From positions 1,364,001-1,428,000 of the forward strand of contig JASGHF010000001.1 of NCBI GenBank assembly GCA_047602465.1: DNA of 64,000 bases. Direction: 5' to 3'. This DNA is from JADZAI01 sp047602465 (GTDB taxonomy: Bacteria; Pseudomonadota; Alphaproteobacteria; Micropepsales; Micropepsaceae). The notes below the pieces were generated by a model that worked only from the letters and a program-made list of their open reading frames with translations, had not been told where the DNA came from and made no database searches. This document shows positions 43,502 through 52,313 of the stretch, one piece after another. Position numbers and translations under genes: made by a program. Numbering within the stretch: the first letter of the stretch is position 1; the number at the start of each line of letters is the position of its first letter.

Positions 43502-46017
43502 CACTTCGCCTCCATCGTACCCAGCCGGACAAGCCCTGAACCGCTCTCCGGGACAGTGATCGTCGCTGACTGTTTCGCCTGACCAGACCCAATCGTCAGC
43601 AGCCAGCGACCGGCCTTGAGACCATTGACCGCGAAACGCCCTTCGCGGTTCGTGAAGAAATCAACGGGCTTGGCGTTCGGGTCGTCGAGATAGGTTGCCA
43701 CGCCGGGCTCGAGAGCGATGGCCTGCCCCCTGTCGTCGGTCAGGGTGCCGATCACCGAGATGTTGAAATCCGAACCGACCGTCAGGTCGAAACCCGAACG
43801 GCTGGTCGGAGCGAGGTCGAAATTGCCCTCGCCCAGATCATAGCCAGCCGGCGCGTCGGGGACAGCGATGGTGACTGTTCTGGAATTGTATCCCGACAGG
43901 TCGCTGACGAGCGCCGGACCCAGCGAGTTGGCCTTCGCGACGTAGTCGCCGTTTCTGGTCGGCTCTATCAGCACCTCGGCGTCGCCGAGGCTTTCATGAC
44001 GGCTCACGATGGCGAACGAGTTGCCGACGCGGCGACCGAAGGCGACCGGGCCGCCGGCCCAAGCGATCGCGCCTTCCGCTCTGAGCGAGGTTCGCGAGTC
44101 AGTGATCGTGGAGCCGTTGAGGCTGTAGCTTGAGGCGTGCCGGATGCCGACGAAGCCACGGTTGCTGACATAGCCGAGCGAGCCGTCAAAGCCGGCATCG
44201 TCGGGCGTTACAGTAAGGCTTGCATCCGCCGTCCAGGCGTCGGTCAACGCTCCCGAGGAACGGCTGTAGGACAGCTGGCCGATCTCCTGAACCGATTCAT
44301 AGGAGGCGGACGCGAACTGGTCGGTTCCAAAACGCGCCGTCAGGCGAATACCGACGCCGTACTCGATATCGCCGAACTCGTCCTGCTCGGCGGTGAAGCC
44401 TGTCCGCAGCAGCATGTCGTCGGTGAAGCGCCACGTGAATCCGACATTCGCCCCCCAGGTGTCGTCCGTGCCGTCCCGGTATGTGCGATACTGGCCGCCG
44501 GCGAAGATCGACAGCATCTGGTTCACGTTGAGGCTGACCGACGCGGAGTGCGTAAACTCCGACCGTTCAATCGCCTGAAACGCGCCCAGTTCGGCAAAGC
44601 GCTCGGACTGGTATTCGGTCGACGCCAGGAAGGTAAGGTCTGCGGGCTGCCTCAGCGTGAAGACACCCTGATAGGAAACCCGCCCCGTCCAGCCGGTTCC
44701 GAAACCATCTACATCACTATGCGCGCCGTCGATCCCGAACATGCCGAAAGGCGTTGTGAGCAGCGCTTCGCCGCCGATCAGAAGTCCCGTATCGTCATGC
44801 GCCGCATAGGCGCCCGCTGTCAGGAAATCAAAGACGCCGATCCTGAAAAATCCCGACGCGAAGTAGCGATCCTCGTCATAAATCCGTTCGCCCAGATCGA
44901 GATCCGAATAGACGCCATACGAAACCGAAAACTCGAAAAGGCCCGGATCGAGGAGCTGGGTATCGAAGAAATAGGAAAAGTTCGCCAGCTCGCGCCGGCC
45001 CGTACCATCTTCCGCGACGATCTGGACATCGTTGCTGCCTTGCGTGAAGGCGAAGTCGGAAAGATTGTAGCTGCCGGCAGGAAGCCTGAGGGAGCGCGTC
45101 GGAAATCCGTTCACCAGAACCTGGATCTGGGACTCACGCTCCAGCGTAAACGAGGAACTGCCGCGCGGCCGGATATTGCGTGACGGCTGAAGCGTCGTGA
45201 AGCTTCGGGAGACGGTGACGCCCAGAATATCTTCCTGCCGCATATAGGCGCGGTCAGCAGTCACATTGTCGCCGACCGAAATCCTGATCGCTTCTTCCGG
45301 CAGATCATAAACGAGGCGGGTCGCCTGGCGCGAAAACGCGTAGCGGTTATCCTCGTCGTAGAGCAGTTCGTTCTCAAGCACGAAGCCGTAGATATTGGTG
45401 GCGCTGAAGAGCGCGATGCGCGGCGCCTGCAATCCGTCGTCGTCGCTCAAACTGCGATGCACGAGATCGAGCGAGAAGTTATAGTTGAGATAGGTACTGA
45501 AAGGCGCCGGGGGGGCGAACTGCGATCCGTCCACGCCCATGCGCGCGGGAGCGCCGATGTCGATCGCCTTGCGCTCGTCGAGGCCGAGTTCGAGGTTGAG
45601 AGCGTATGCCTGCGAGTCGAACGAGAGGCCGATGCCGGCATCATTCACGGCCTGCAGTGATATGCGGCCATTGCCATCGGCGGCGCTACGGAGCGCCCGC
45701 TGACGATCAGAATCGAGCAAAGGCCCAACGACGTCCAGCAGACGGTTCACATCCATCGAGATGCTGTCATCGGGCGCGATTTCGATGGCGACGATGCCGA
45801 TCGGCCCGCTGATGTCGCGGACTTCGACATCCAGGTTGAGCGCCCGGTTTGTCGGGTTCAGCCGCTGTGCGGGGGCCGTCGTGACCGCCTCGGCGACCTG
45901 CGCGCCATCCACCGGCCAAGCCGGCGGCGCGAAGGTCAGGCATCCCATGAAGCCAACCGCGACACGCCGCACGCTTCGCGCGAAGCCCGGCTTCCGCATC
46001 GACGGCCGGGATTTCAT
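43501..46017 (-). CDS. Outer-membrane fimbrial usher (FimD/PapC-like)
   Basis: An 838-residue usher. After a signal-like N-terminus come the N-terminal chaperone-binding domain (LNLDVEVRDISGPIG), a translocation barrel (TRLVYDLPEEAIRISVGDNVTADRAYM, RGSSSFTLERESQIQVLVNGFPTRSLRLPAGSYNLSDF), the plug-like middle and C-terminal domains (DVLIEPTRNGDY, FFTNREGRFAVNGLKAGRW). It forms the pore through which chaperone-bound subunits are polymerised. Its sequence resembles the alternative/archaic CU class more than FimD. ATG 46017 overlaps the chaperone stop (ATGA). Confidence 0.92.
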   Translation of the reverse strand: MKSRPSMRKPGFARSVRRVAVGFMGCLTFAPPAWPVDGAQVAEAVTTAPAQRLNPTNRALNLDVEVRDISGPIGIVAIEIAPDDSISMDVNRLLDVVGPLLDSDRQRALRSAADGNGRISLQAVNDAGIGLSFDSQAYALNLELGLDERKAIDIGAPARMGVDGSQFAPPAPFSTYLNYNFSLDLVHRSLSDDDGLQAPRIALFSATNIYGFVLENELLYDEDNRYAFSRQATRLVYDLPEEAIRISVGDNVTADRAYMRQEDILGVTVSRSFTTLQPSRNIRPRGSSSFTLERESQIQVLVNGFPTRSLRLPAGSYNLSDFAFTQGSNDVQIVAEDGTGRRELANFSYFFDTQLLDPGLFEFSVSYGVYSDLDLGERIYDEDRYFASGFFRIGVFDFLTAGAYAAHDDTGLLIGGEALLTTPFGMFGIDGAHSDVDGFGTGWTGRVSYQGVFTLRQPADLTFLASTEYQSERFAELGAFQAIERSEFTHSASVSLNVNQMLSIFAGGQYRTYRDGTDDTWGANVGFTWRFTDDMLLRTGFTAEQDEFGDIEYGVGIRLTARFGTDQFASASYESVQEIGQLSYSRSSGALTDAWTADASLTVTPDDAGFDGSLGYVSNRGFVGIRHASSYSLNGSTITDSRTSLRAEGAIAWAGGPVAFGRRVGNSFAIVSRHESLGDAEVLIEPTRNGDYVAKANSLGPALVSDLSGYNSRTVTIAVPDAPAGYDLGEGNFDLAPTSRSGFDLTVGSDFNISVIGTLTDDRGQAIALEPGVATYLDDPNAKPVDFFTNREGRFAVNGLKAGRWLLTIGSGQAKQSATITVPESGSGLVRLGTMEAK

Positions 46018-46781
46018 TCGCCGAGTCCCACCGAAATGGTGCCTGACGAGGCAGGAAGCTCCACCGGCAGGACGAAGCGTCGAACCGAATTGGGCATCAC
46101 AAGTCCGAGGCCAAAGAGCTCAAGCGAGCTGGCTGTCGAGAATGACTTGCGGAAAATCTCGGCGCCGGAGGCGTTCTTCTGCACGATGGTCAATTGCGGC
46201 AGGAACGACAGCATCGCGTGGACGTTCCCGGCATTGCGGACGACCACCACCGGATAGGACTTGCCTTCCGCCTGCGAGATGCTGGTGCTTTCAACCGAAA
46301 GACTGGGCGCGCCAGCCGCCGGGGCGACATTCGCCAGAACGCGGAAATTATACACCATCTGCACGCCGGACTGGCCTTCAGGCAGTTTGATCGGAACCTG
46401 ATTGACGTGGACGAAATAGGACTGGCTCTGGGCGATGCCGGGATCGCCGACATACTGAACACGGAAATTCTGGGTCTGGCCTGGAGGGATGGTGGCCTGA
46501 ATCGGGAGGATCAAAAGATCCTGATCGCCGGCCGCACCTTCCGTCACCTTGCCGTCGGCATCCATCGTGATGCGCGCGGCCGACAGTTCGAGCGGAAGCG
46601 GCGCGTTCGTGTCGTTCGATACCGTGAACTGATTGCCGACGCCCGTATTGAACACATTGAGTTCAACGGCGAGCGGGCTCACCTGCATCGCATTCGCCGG
46701 GACGGCGATTGCAAAGCAAGCAGCCATCAAAACAAGAAGGCGCAGCGTAGAAACCCTGGCCTTGCGTGCGAAACGCATCAT
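46014..46781 (-). CDS. Periplasmic pilus chaperone (PapD-like)
   Basis: A 255-residue two-Ig-domain chaperone. A signal peptide ending VPANA precedes MQVSPLAVELNVFNTGVGNQFTVSNDTNAPL, and LLILPIQATIPPGQTQNFRVQYVGD plus SYFVHVNQVPIKLPE are typical chaperone blocks. It donates a strand to each subunit in the periplasm and delivers it to the usher. Start chosen at ATG 46781; an upstream TTG at 46814 would add eleven residues. The gene is separated from the major pilin gene by 200 bp including a strong hairpin. Confidence 0.9.
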   Translation of the reverse strand: MMRFARKARVSTLRLLVLMAACFAIAVPANAMQVSPLAVELNVFNTGVGNQFTVSNDTNAPLPLELSAARITMDADGKVTEGAAGDQDLLILPIQATIPPGQTQNFRVQYVGDPGIAQSQSYFVHVNQVPIKLPEGQSGVQMVYNFRVLANVAPAAGAPSLSVESTSISQAEGKSYPVVVVRNAGNVHAMLSFLPQLTIVQKNASGAEIFRKSFSTASSLELFGLGLVMPNSVRRFVLPVELPASSGTISVGLGE

Positions 46782-46939
46782 TCGAATGCCCGCTAGTTCT
46801 GTTTTACCTGACAATCAGGACTTTCAAAGCGCGGGCCAATAACTGCTCCGCGGCCCAGATATCTGCCCATATCGTAAACAAAGAATATCTTTGCCTGCAT
46901 CTGCGCCGCTGACGGTCGTCACGCGACGAGAGCAGAGCG

Positions 46940-46967
46940 CCGGAGCGGCGGAAAACCGCCGCTCCGG
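46940..46967 (-). promoter_or_regulatory. Strong hairpin between major pilin and chaperone genes
   Basis: A perfect 12-bp stem (46940-46951 with 46956-46967) with an AAAA loop starts 14 bp beyond the major pilin stop. No U-run follows in the direction of transcription. It probably stabilises the pilin 3' end or causes partial termination, making pilin far more abundant than chaperone and usher. Confidence 0.7.
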
Positions 46968-46981
46968 TATCTGAGTCGGCC

Positions 46982-47563
46982 TTACAGGCTCGGCGTCAGC
47001 TTCACGTAGATCGTGTCCGAGTAGTTGCCGGCGACCAGCGCAGTGGTGCCGGTTTTCGTCGTCAGCGACAGCGGGGCATTCATCACGAGGAACGGCGTGT
47101 TCCAGGTGTGGGACAGCCAGCCGGCGACGCTGATCGCGTCGGAGTCGGTCGAGATCGGGCCAACCACCAGGTTGTACTCGACATAGTTGGTGAAGCCCGC
47201 GGCGCCCGGCGCCGGGTTGTAGAGACCGCTTTCCGTGCCGTTGGCGGCATTGGCGTTGTCGATCTCGAGCACCGCCTTCGTGTTGCAGCCGAACGACACC
47301 GAGCCCGACACCGTTTCCGGCTGGTCGTGGATGCCGTTGTTGTTCGCGTCGAGGTTGCCGAGGTTAACGACCCACGAGTTGCCGCCGCCGGTGATGCTGT
47401 CGGCCGTCGAGGTGCCGGCAGTGAACAGGGCGCCGCAAAGGATGGGAACGTAGCCGTTGACGACGACCTGACCGTTCACGGGGCCGTTGAAGAAAACGGG
47501 GTTCGCAAAGGACGAAGCGGTGAACGCAACGCCCATCGCAGTAGCCAGAAGTACGCGCTTCAT
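46982..47563 (-). CDS. Probable major pilin of the chaperone-usher pilus
   Basis: A 193-residue secreted subunit. The signal peptide MKRVLLATAMGVAFTASSFA is followed by QVVVNGYVPILCGALF, a second Cys at VSFGCNTKAVLEID, and the final strand 'VAGNYSDTIYVKLTP', which is the kind of beta-strand that ends pilins. AGGAAG sits seven bases before ATG 47563; the longer start at 47587 is less likely. Its strong ribosome site, position and downstream hairpin argue for the major subunit. It is preceded by the smaller pilin at 47726. Confidence 0.82.
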   Translation of the reverse strand: MKRVLLATAMGVAFTASSFANPVFFNGPVNGQVVVNGYVPILCGALFTAGTSTADSITGGGNSWVVNLGNLDANNNGIHDQPETVSGSVSFGCNTKAVLEIDNANAANGTESGLYNPAPGAAGFTNYVEYNLVVGPISTDSDAISVAGWLSHTWNTPFLVMNAPLSLTTKTGTTALVAGNYSDTIYVKLTPSL

Positions 47564-47725
47564 AGTTGTCTTCCTGTCTTTTTTCATGGAGCGATAAGCC
47601 CCGTTAGTATTTGGCCCGGCCTATGCTGAACCAGTATCGACACACATCTTCAGTTTTATTGGTCCGAATTATTTCTTTTCCGGCGTCGACCTCGCCTTTA
47701 AGTGAGCGTACCCTGAGATTCACGC

Positions 47726-48241
47726 TCAGCTTTGGGGATAGACTTGAACGACTATGACGTCGTCAAACTCACCTGCCGTCAGCAGGGCGCTCACATTGCG
47801 AAGCTGCATGCTGACCCAGCCGATCTGGTCGGCCGAGATTTCGTTGCCCGAGTCGATCCGGCCGCACTCGCCACCCGCCAGCGCCGAACTCGCGCACGTC
47901 AACTGAAGCGGCGCGCCGGTGGTCGGCACAGAAATGCTGAGGTCGTATTCAACCTTGTTGGCGACGCCAGAACCTGACGGGCCATTGCTTAAAAGCCCGC
48001 CATTCCGCGACGACGCCTGCAACGTGTAGGGAACGTTGCAATCGACAGACATCGAGAATTGCTGGCTGGCTCCGGCGAGCGCGGCCTGAAAATCAAACCG
48101 GCCGGACATTTCGGAGACGCCGCAGACGGCAGGGATATCGCCCTGGAGTTCGATCTCGACCGAGCTCGCGGCCAGCGCAGGCATTCCTGTCGCCAAGCTC
48201 AGCGCAGCCAAGGCCGCCCCGAAACACTGCAGTCCCCTCAT
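47726..48241 (-). CDS. Pilin subunit of the chaperone-usher pilus
   Basis: A 171-residue secreted subunit with signal peptide MRGLQCFGAALAALSLATGMPALA. The mature part starts SVEIELQGDIPAVCGVSE, has a second Cys at SVDCNVPYTLQAS and ends 'LTAGEFDDVIVVQVYPQS', matching spore-coat-U/pilin-like beta sandwiches. A second Cys pair (LTCASSALAGGEC) is present. It is first in the leftward pilus operon, with GGGGAG before ATG 48241. Confidence 0.82.
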   Translation of the reverse strand: MRGLQCFGAALAALSLATGMPALAASSVEIELQGDIPAVCGVSEMSGRFDFQAALAGASQQFSMSVDCNVPYTLQASSRNGGLLSNGPSGSGVANKVEYDLSISVPTTGAPLQLTCASSALAGGECGRIDSGNEISADQIGWVSMQLRNVSALLTAGEFDDVIVVQVYPQS

Positions 48242-48657
48242 TGCGTCTCCCCAAGGGCCATAGGACGGCCACGCGGCGGGACTCTTAACAGAGTGCTAAT
48301 CAAATGAAAGCCAATTGATGGGACGTCGTTAACTGGCGAGGGACGACAGAATATTGCCGTGACGCCGTATTCTCGCCACATTTGAAGAAAATCCGGGCGT
48401 TTTCCGCGCTTTTTGCAAGAGCTGGAACCTGACGCAACCGACCGCGCGCACAGCCAGAACTCTATCGCCATGGTTAATACTCGCGGCGGGGACAACATGT
48501 CGCATATCTTTGTCTTGCCGCATGTCCACCGGCCGCCCCTTACGGGGTGGGCGAGGCCGGGATGGGGCGCCGCGATCGTGTCGATCGCGATGTCAGGCAC
48601 ATGGCCCCGGATGGCAGATGCGGCCACACTCGCCCCCCCTCGGAGGAGAAGCGAGCC
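48242..48657. promoter_or_regulatory. Divergent promoter region of the pilus operon
   Basis: This 416-bp region has no convincing gene. It must carry the leftward pilus promoter and the rightward promoter of the small secreted gene. An inverted repeat ACTCT-TAAC-AGAGT lies at 48281-48294 and a second TTAAC at about 48329-48333. AT-rich stretches between about 48290 and 48380 are suited to regulation. No clear -35/-10 pair could be fixed. Confidence 0.4.
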
Positions 48658-49008
48658 ATGCTGCGCCCGATATGCCTGTTCGCCGCCATGGCCCTGCTGA
48701 CCACGGCGGCCTTCGCGTTCACGCCGGACGAAAGGCAGAAGAACGCGATCGAGACTATCGCGCAGGCCGTCGCCGGGTCGGAGACGTGCGACGACTGGGC
48801 GCTGAACGAGAAGCTGGTGGCGGCGATCTCGCTGGCGAACGGGTTTCGCGTCAACGACGCGGCGACGTTCGCCTATATCGAAGAGCGCGTGCTGTTCCAC
48901 GCCGACCGGATCAAGGACAGGACGCGCGAGGATATCTGTGCGGCGATGGGGCGGCTGTACGGCCCCGAGGGCAGCAATGCGCCGGACCTGGCGCTGAAGG
49001 TGAAATAG
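48658..49008 (+). CDS. Small secreted protein of unknown function
   Basis: A 116-residue protein with a signal peptide (MLRPICLFAAMALLTTAAFA). The mature part is helical (ERQKNAIETIAQAVAGSETCDDW, AAISLANGFRVNDAATFAYIEERVLFHADRIKD) with two cysteines. I do not recognise a family. GGAGGAG before ATG 48658 supports this start over a longer reading from 48547. It is convergent with the next gene, 4 bp apart. Confidence 0.65.
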   Translation: MLRPICLFAAMALLTTAAFAFTPDERQKNAIETIAQAVAGSETCDDWALNEKLVAAISLANGFRVNDAATFAYIEERVLFHADRIKDRTREDICAAMGRLYGPEGSNAPDLALKVK

Positions 49009-49012
49009 CGCG

Positions 49013-49663
49013 CTAGTCGACGCGGTCGATGATGCGGCCGGATCGGTCGGCCGTGACGACGCCGTCGCGGCAGAGATCCTGACGGCGGATTTCCTCGGCC
49101 GGACGAAGGCCCAGCACGATGCGGATATCGTAGAAGCAGTCGCCGGCGGGCAGGTCGATCTCGATGCTGCCCTTGATGCGGAGATTGTCGCTGAGGCGGT
49201 CGGCGCCCCAGTGATCGGCGCTGGCGGGCACGGCGTAGACGCCGCGGATGACGTCGCCGGTCTTGTTCACCAGCTTGAATTTGAACGGCGCTTCGGCGGC
49301 GGCGGCGCCATCGGGTGCGGGTTCATCCTTCCAGGCGCCGGAGATGGCGCGCGTGGGGCGGATGATCAGCTTGCCGTCCGCCAGCCAGTAGGCTCCCTCG
49401 TACGAGATGCCGCCCTCGCCCGGGCTGGCCGCGGCCTTTTCGGTGAGAGCGCTGTCGTCGATCTCGACGGACCTGGCCGTGCCGATGCGCTTGTTATCCG
49501 AGACGATGGTGAAGGTGCCCGGCGGGCACGGGGCGCGGACGCAATAGACCGGTTGGTAGGTGACGGTGAAGCGGCCCTCGAAATCGGGCGCGGTTTCGCC
49601 GGCGGCGGCGCTCATCGCGCCGATCGTCATCAGGGCCAGGAAAAGCTGCATCGCGCGCCTCAT
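49013..49663 (-). CDS. Secreted protein of unknown function
   Basis: A 216-residue protein with a signal peptide (MRRAMQLFLALMTIGAMSAAA). The mature N-terminus has a VTYQPVYCVRAPCPPGTFTIV cysteine-proline block seen in small exported proteins; the C-terminus contains GDCFYDIRIVLGLRPAEEIRRQDLC. Beta-rich and possibly disulphide bonded. Function unknown. A longer open frame up to 50467 crosses the tRNA gene and is rejected. Confidence 0.62.
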   Translation of the reverse strand: MRRAMQLFLALMTIGAMSAAAGETAPDFEGRFTVTYQPVYCVRAPCPPGTFTIVSDNKRIGTARSVEIDDSALTEKAAASPGEGGISYEGAYWLADGKLIIRPTRAISGAWKDEPAPDGAAAAEAPFKFKLVNKTGDVIRGVYAVPASADHWGADRLSDNLRIKGSIEIDLPAGDCFYDIRIVLGLRPAEEIRRQDLCRDGVVTADRSGRIIDRVD

Positions 49664-49716
49664 GCTTCTAGCCTGCCATGAAGGGGGGCGGATGTGGCGC
49701 GCGTGAGGCGGGGAGA

Positions 49717-49792
49717 TGGTGCCTGGGGCCGGAATCGAACCAGCGACACACGGATTTTCAATCCGTTGCTCTACCAACTGAGCTACCCAGGC
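49717..49792 (-). tRNA. tRNA-Phe (anticodon GAA)
   Basis: 76 nt including an encoded CCA. The acceptor stem is GCCTGGG/CCCAGGC, the D-loop has AGCTCAGTTGGTAGAGC, the anticodon loop TTGAAAA carries GAA and the T-arm has GGTTCGATTCC. Its place beside the yacG-rng-maf-infA block, though separated by 4.6 kb, recalls the usual alphaproteobacterial arrangement. Confidence 0.97.
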
Positions 49793-49933
49793 CCTCGCCG
49801 GAGGGCGGCTTATAGGGGGCGGGGCGCGGCCTGTCCAGCCAATCGGAAGGGCCGGAAACCCGGTGGTTCTGGACCCGGGCCGGCAGGCGGCGCAAGGATG
49901 GGCGCCCGTCCCTGCCCCATCGAGGCCCGCACC

Positions 49934-50377
49934 ATGACGCTCCGCTTTATCCTTCCCGTTCTGGCCCTCGCCGGGGTCGCGCTTGCCGACGCGGCCGACG
50001 ATGCGCGGGCGACCATCGAACATGCCAACGCCTCGTGGGAGGCGTGCATCAAAGTGATGGATGTGGACTGTGTCGTCGCGGACTATGCCGAGGACGGGAT
50101 GTTCATCCTGCCCGACGGCAAGGTGATCGCCGGCAAGGCGGCGGTGGCGGCGCTGTATGCCGGGGCGGGGAAGCCCGGCGTGACGATCACGGACGCGAAG
50201 ATCACCAGCGAGGCGATCGTCAGCGCCGGGGATGATCTCGTCTATGAATACGGCACGGGCCATGTGGAGCGGACCGCCGCAGACGGCACGGTGACGCGGC
50301 GCGACAGCCGCTATCTGACCGTGTGGAAGCGCGGCGAGGACGGGGTGTGGCGCATCATCCGCAATCTGTCGTTCTGA
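49934..50377 (+). CDS. Secreted NTF2-like (SnoaL/DUF4440) protein
   Basis: A 147-residue protein. A signal peptide (MTLRFILPVLALAGVALADA) precedes an NTF2-like domain: 'DARATIEHANASWEACIKVMD', VVADYAEDGMFILPDGKVIAGKAAVAAL and the final strand RYLTVWKRGEDGVWRIIRNLSF. The fold forms a ligand pocket used by varied enzymes and binding proteins; no substrate can be named. It starts at ATG 49934, downstream of the divergent tRNA. Confidence 0.78.
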   Translation: MTLRFILPVLALAGVALADAADDARATIEHANASWEACIKVMDVDCVVADYAEDGMFILPDGKVIAGKAAVAALYAGAGKPGVTITDAKITSEAIVSAGDDLVYEYGTGHVERTAADGTVTRRDSRYLTVWKRGEDGVWRIIRNLSF

Positions 50378-50477
50378 GAGTTCGTGGAGAGCGGCGTCGA
50401 GGGGCAAGGACCGGCCTCGCCCCTCTCCCCGCGCGCCTTTGGGAACCAGGAAACCCGCAGCGCGCAAGACCGGCCGC

Positions 50478-51107
50478 CTAGAACTTCAAGGCTTCCATGA
50501 AAAGCGCCTCGCGGCGGGCATCGCCCAGCAGCCTGAAACGGCCCAGATGCGGGAGCGCGAGAATGCGCCGGCCCCTGGCGTCACGGTAGCGGTCGAAGGT
50601 CTGATCGCCCCAGCCGGTAGGCGCCGACGACACCTGGCGCGCGCCGAAAATGCTGGCGATGCCATCGCCCACGACCTTTTTGCCGATGCAGACAAAGAGA
50701 TCGGCCGGGCTTTGGGCCAGCGCCCAGCGCCAGAGCTTGAGGCCGAACAGCGCCGCCTCGCCCCGCCGGGGAAGCTCGGTCCAGGCATTGCTGCGAAACG
50801 GGACGAAGTGACCCGACAGAATCTCGTCAGGCGTCGTTCCGAGCAGCGCGCACAGCCGCTTGATCTGGACCTGCAGCGGGTCGGCGCCGGCCGCCGTGCC
50901 GCCCCATGACTCGATCCGGTAGGCGCTGCCCGCCTCGCTCGACCATCGCTGCGCCGGACTGGTTTCGAGATCGCTACGGCCGCCCGGGTTGAGCGTGATG
51001 ACCGCCACGCGGGCCGCCGTGAGATTACCCGCCGGCGCGGTCATGAACCTCCAGCCTGCGGTCATGCCGAGCTTGCGATACTCGGTCTGAATGTCGTCCG
51101 GCGTCAT
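50478..51107 (-). CDS. Uracil-DNA glycosylase superfamily-like protein
   Basis: A 209-residue protein with UDG-like landmarks. The first strand AVITLNPGGRSD resembles the NPG motif of MUG/TDG-type enzymes, GHFVPFRSNAW follows, then LFVCIGKKVVGDGIASIF and ALPHLGRFRLL at the position of the UDG His-Pro loop. The usual catalytic Asp or Asn is replaced by NPGG, so activity as a base-excision glycosylase is uncertain. The gene is divergent from a WYL regulator across a 95-bp region with a palindrome. Alternatives are a distant nuclease-like or substrate-binding member of the fold. Confidence 0.66.
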   Translation of the reverse strand: MTPDDIQTEYRKLGMTAGWRFMTAPAGNLTAARVAVITLNPGGRSDLETSPAQRWSSEAGSAYRIESWGGTAAGADPLQVQIKRLCALLGTTPDEILSGHFVPFRSNAWTELPRRGEAALFGLKLWRWALAQSPADLFVCIGKKVVGDGIASIFGARQVSSAPTGWGDQTFDRYRDARGRRILALPHLGRFRLLGDARREALFMEALKF

Positions 51108-51172
51108 CGTTTCATCCTCTTTTCAACGTGGCCGCCCCGTTGGCCGCCCATGACCAGGACGATAGATTGCGA

Positions 51173-51193
51173 CTACGTCAGAAACGGACGTAG
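51173..51193. promoter_or_regulatory. Candidate WYL operator: perfect inverted repeat
   Basis: CTACGTC (51173-51179) and GACGTAG (51187-51193) are a perfect inverted repeat with a 7-base spacer. The 3' arm ends inside the ribosome site AGGAG of the WYL gene (51192-51196). Binding there would block translation start and transcription on one or both strands, suggesting autoregulation by the WYL protein. Confidence 0.55.
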
Positions 51194-51202
51194 GAGAATC
51201 GG

Positions 51203-52267
51203 GTGCGTCACGACAAGGCGGAATTGCTGATGCGGCTGGCGCTGCATCTGTCGGACACGCGGTACGGGAGGACGCTGGACGAGATGGTGGAGCATCTCGG
51301 GGTCGGACGGCGAACCGTCGAGCGGATGCGAGATGCCCTGAGAAGGGTTCTTGAGGTCACTCACCCCGACAAATCGATTCCCGACTGGCGGCGGCGGTTC
51401 ATTCTGAAGCGCCTGCCCGCATTCCTGCTTTTCCCCCAGGCCACGGAACTGCATGAGCTTGACCTCGCGATCCAATCGCTGCGGCTCGCCCAACAGCCCG
51501 AGCGCGCCGCGCATCTCCAGTCTCTCAGAGATCGCCTGACGCACGCGCTTGCGCCGGGTCAGAAATCAAAGATCGAAACTGACGCCCAGGCTCTTTCAGA
51601 GTCCGAGGCGGTCATCCCCACAGGCCCTGGCCCGCGAAGCGATCCATTGCTGCTTGATGAAATCCGTCATGCGGTGCTTTCGCTGAAGAAAATCCGGTTT
51701 ACCTACCGGCCCCGGCGAGACGTTTCGCAGCGCATCACGGTGACGCCGCTCGGGCTTCTGGTCGGCCGGCGGACCCAGCTGATCGCCATCGCCGACGGCG
51801 CGGCAGAGCCATCTCAATTCCGCGTGGACAGACTGTTCAAGCTGGTCCGGCTGCCCGATGCGGCCGCCCATCTGGACGGATTCGATATCCAAGACTACGC
51901 CGCGAGGTCGTTTGGCGTCGGGCAGGACGAGACGGAAGACATCGTTCTGCGCTTCAACGCGAAGGCGGCGGCAGACGTGCGGAACTGGCGGTTTCATGCA
52001 AGTCAGGCGATGTCCGATTTGCCGGATGGCGGCGTCGAGGTTCGCATGCGCTGCGCCGGCATGCTGGAGCTGGCCTGGCACCTGTTCAGCTGGGGGCCGA
52101 ACATGGAAATCGTCGCGCCGCAGAGGCTGCGCCGGATCATGCGCGGCGAACTCGTGCGCGCGCTCGATCGGCATGCGCCCGGCTCCGTCAAGGCAAGCGC
52201 GAAGGCGTCATTCGCACCCGACGGCACGACATGGGAGAGCTATGGCGGCGGTACGGGGCAGCCCTGA
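51203..52267 (+). CDS. WYL-domain transcriptional regulator
   Basis: A 354-residue regulator. The winged helix-turn-helix at the N-terminus is TLDEMVEHLGVGRRTVERMRDALRR; the WYL domain is at about 160-240 (KKIRFTYRPRRDVSQRITVTPLGLLVGRRTQLIAIADG, FRVDRLFKLVRL). A C-terminal WCX-like region follows (ELAWHLFSWGPNMEIVAP). WYL proteins sense nucleic acids or nucleotides and control DNA repair and phage defence loci. The GTG start has AGGAG seven bases before it. It is divergent from the UDG-like gene. Confidence 0.88.
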   Translation: MRHDKAELLMRLALHLSDTRYGRTLDEMVEHLGVGRRTVERMRDALRRVLEVTHPDKSIPDWRRRFILKRLPAFLLFPQATELHELDLAIQSLRLAQQPERAAHLQSLRDRLTHALAPGQKSKIETDAQALSESEAVIPTGPGPRSDPLLLDEIRHAVLSLKKIRFTYRPRRDVSQRITVTPLGLLVGRRTQLIAIADGAAEPSQFRVDRLFKLVRLPDAAAHLDGFDIQDYAARSFGVGQDETEDIVLRFNAKAAADVRNWRFHASQAMSDLPDGGVEVRMRCAGMLELAWHLFSWGPNMEIVAPQRLRRIMRGELVRALDRHAPGSVKASAKASFAPDGTTWESYGGGTGQP

Positions 52268-52313
52268 CGGGGGTGCTCCGATGGGCAGGGCGTCCGGGAG
52301 GAGCGGTGCTGCT

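Noticed and set aside
49013..50467. A longer reading of the secreted protein extending rightward to 50467
   Set aside because: It would run through the tRNA-Phe gene and antisense to the NTF2-like gene; the signal peptide begins at 49663.
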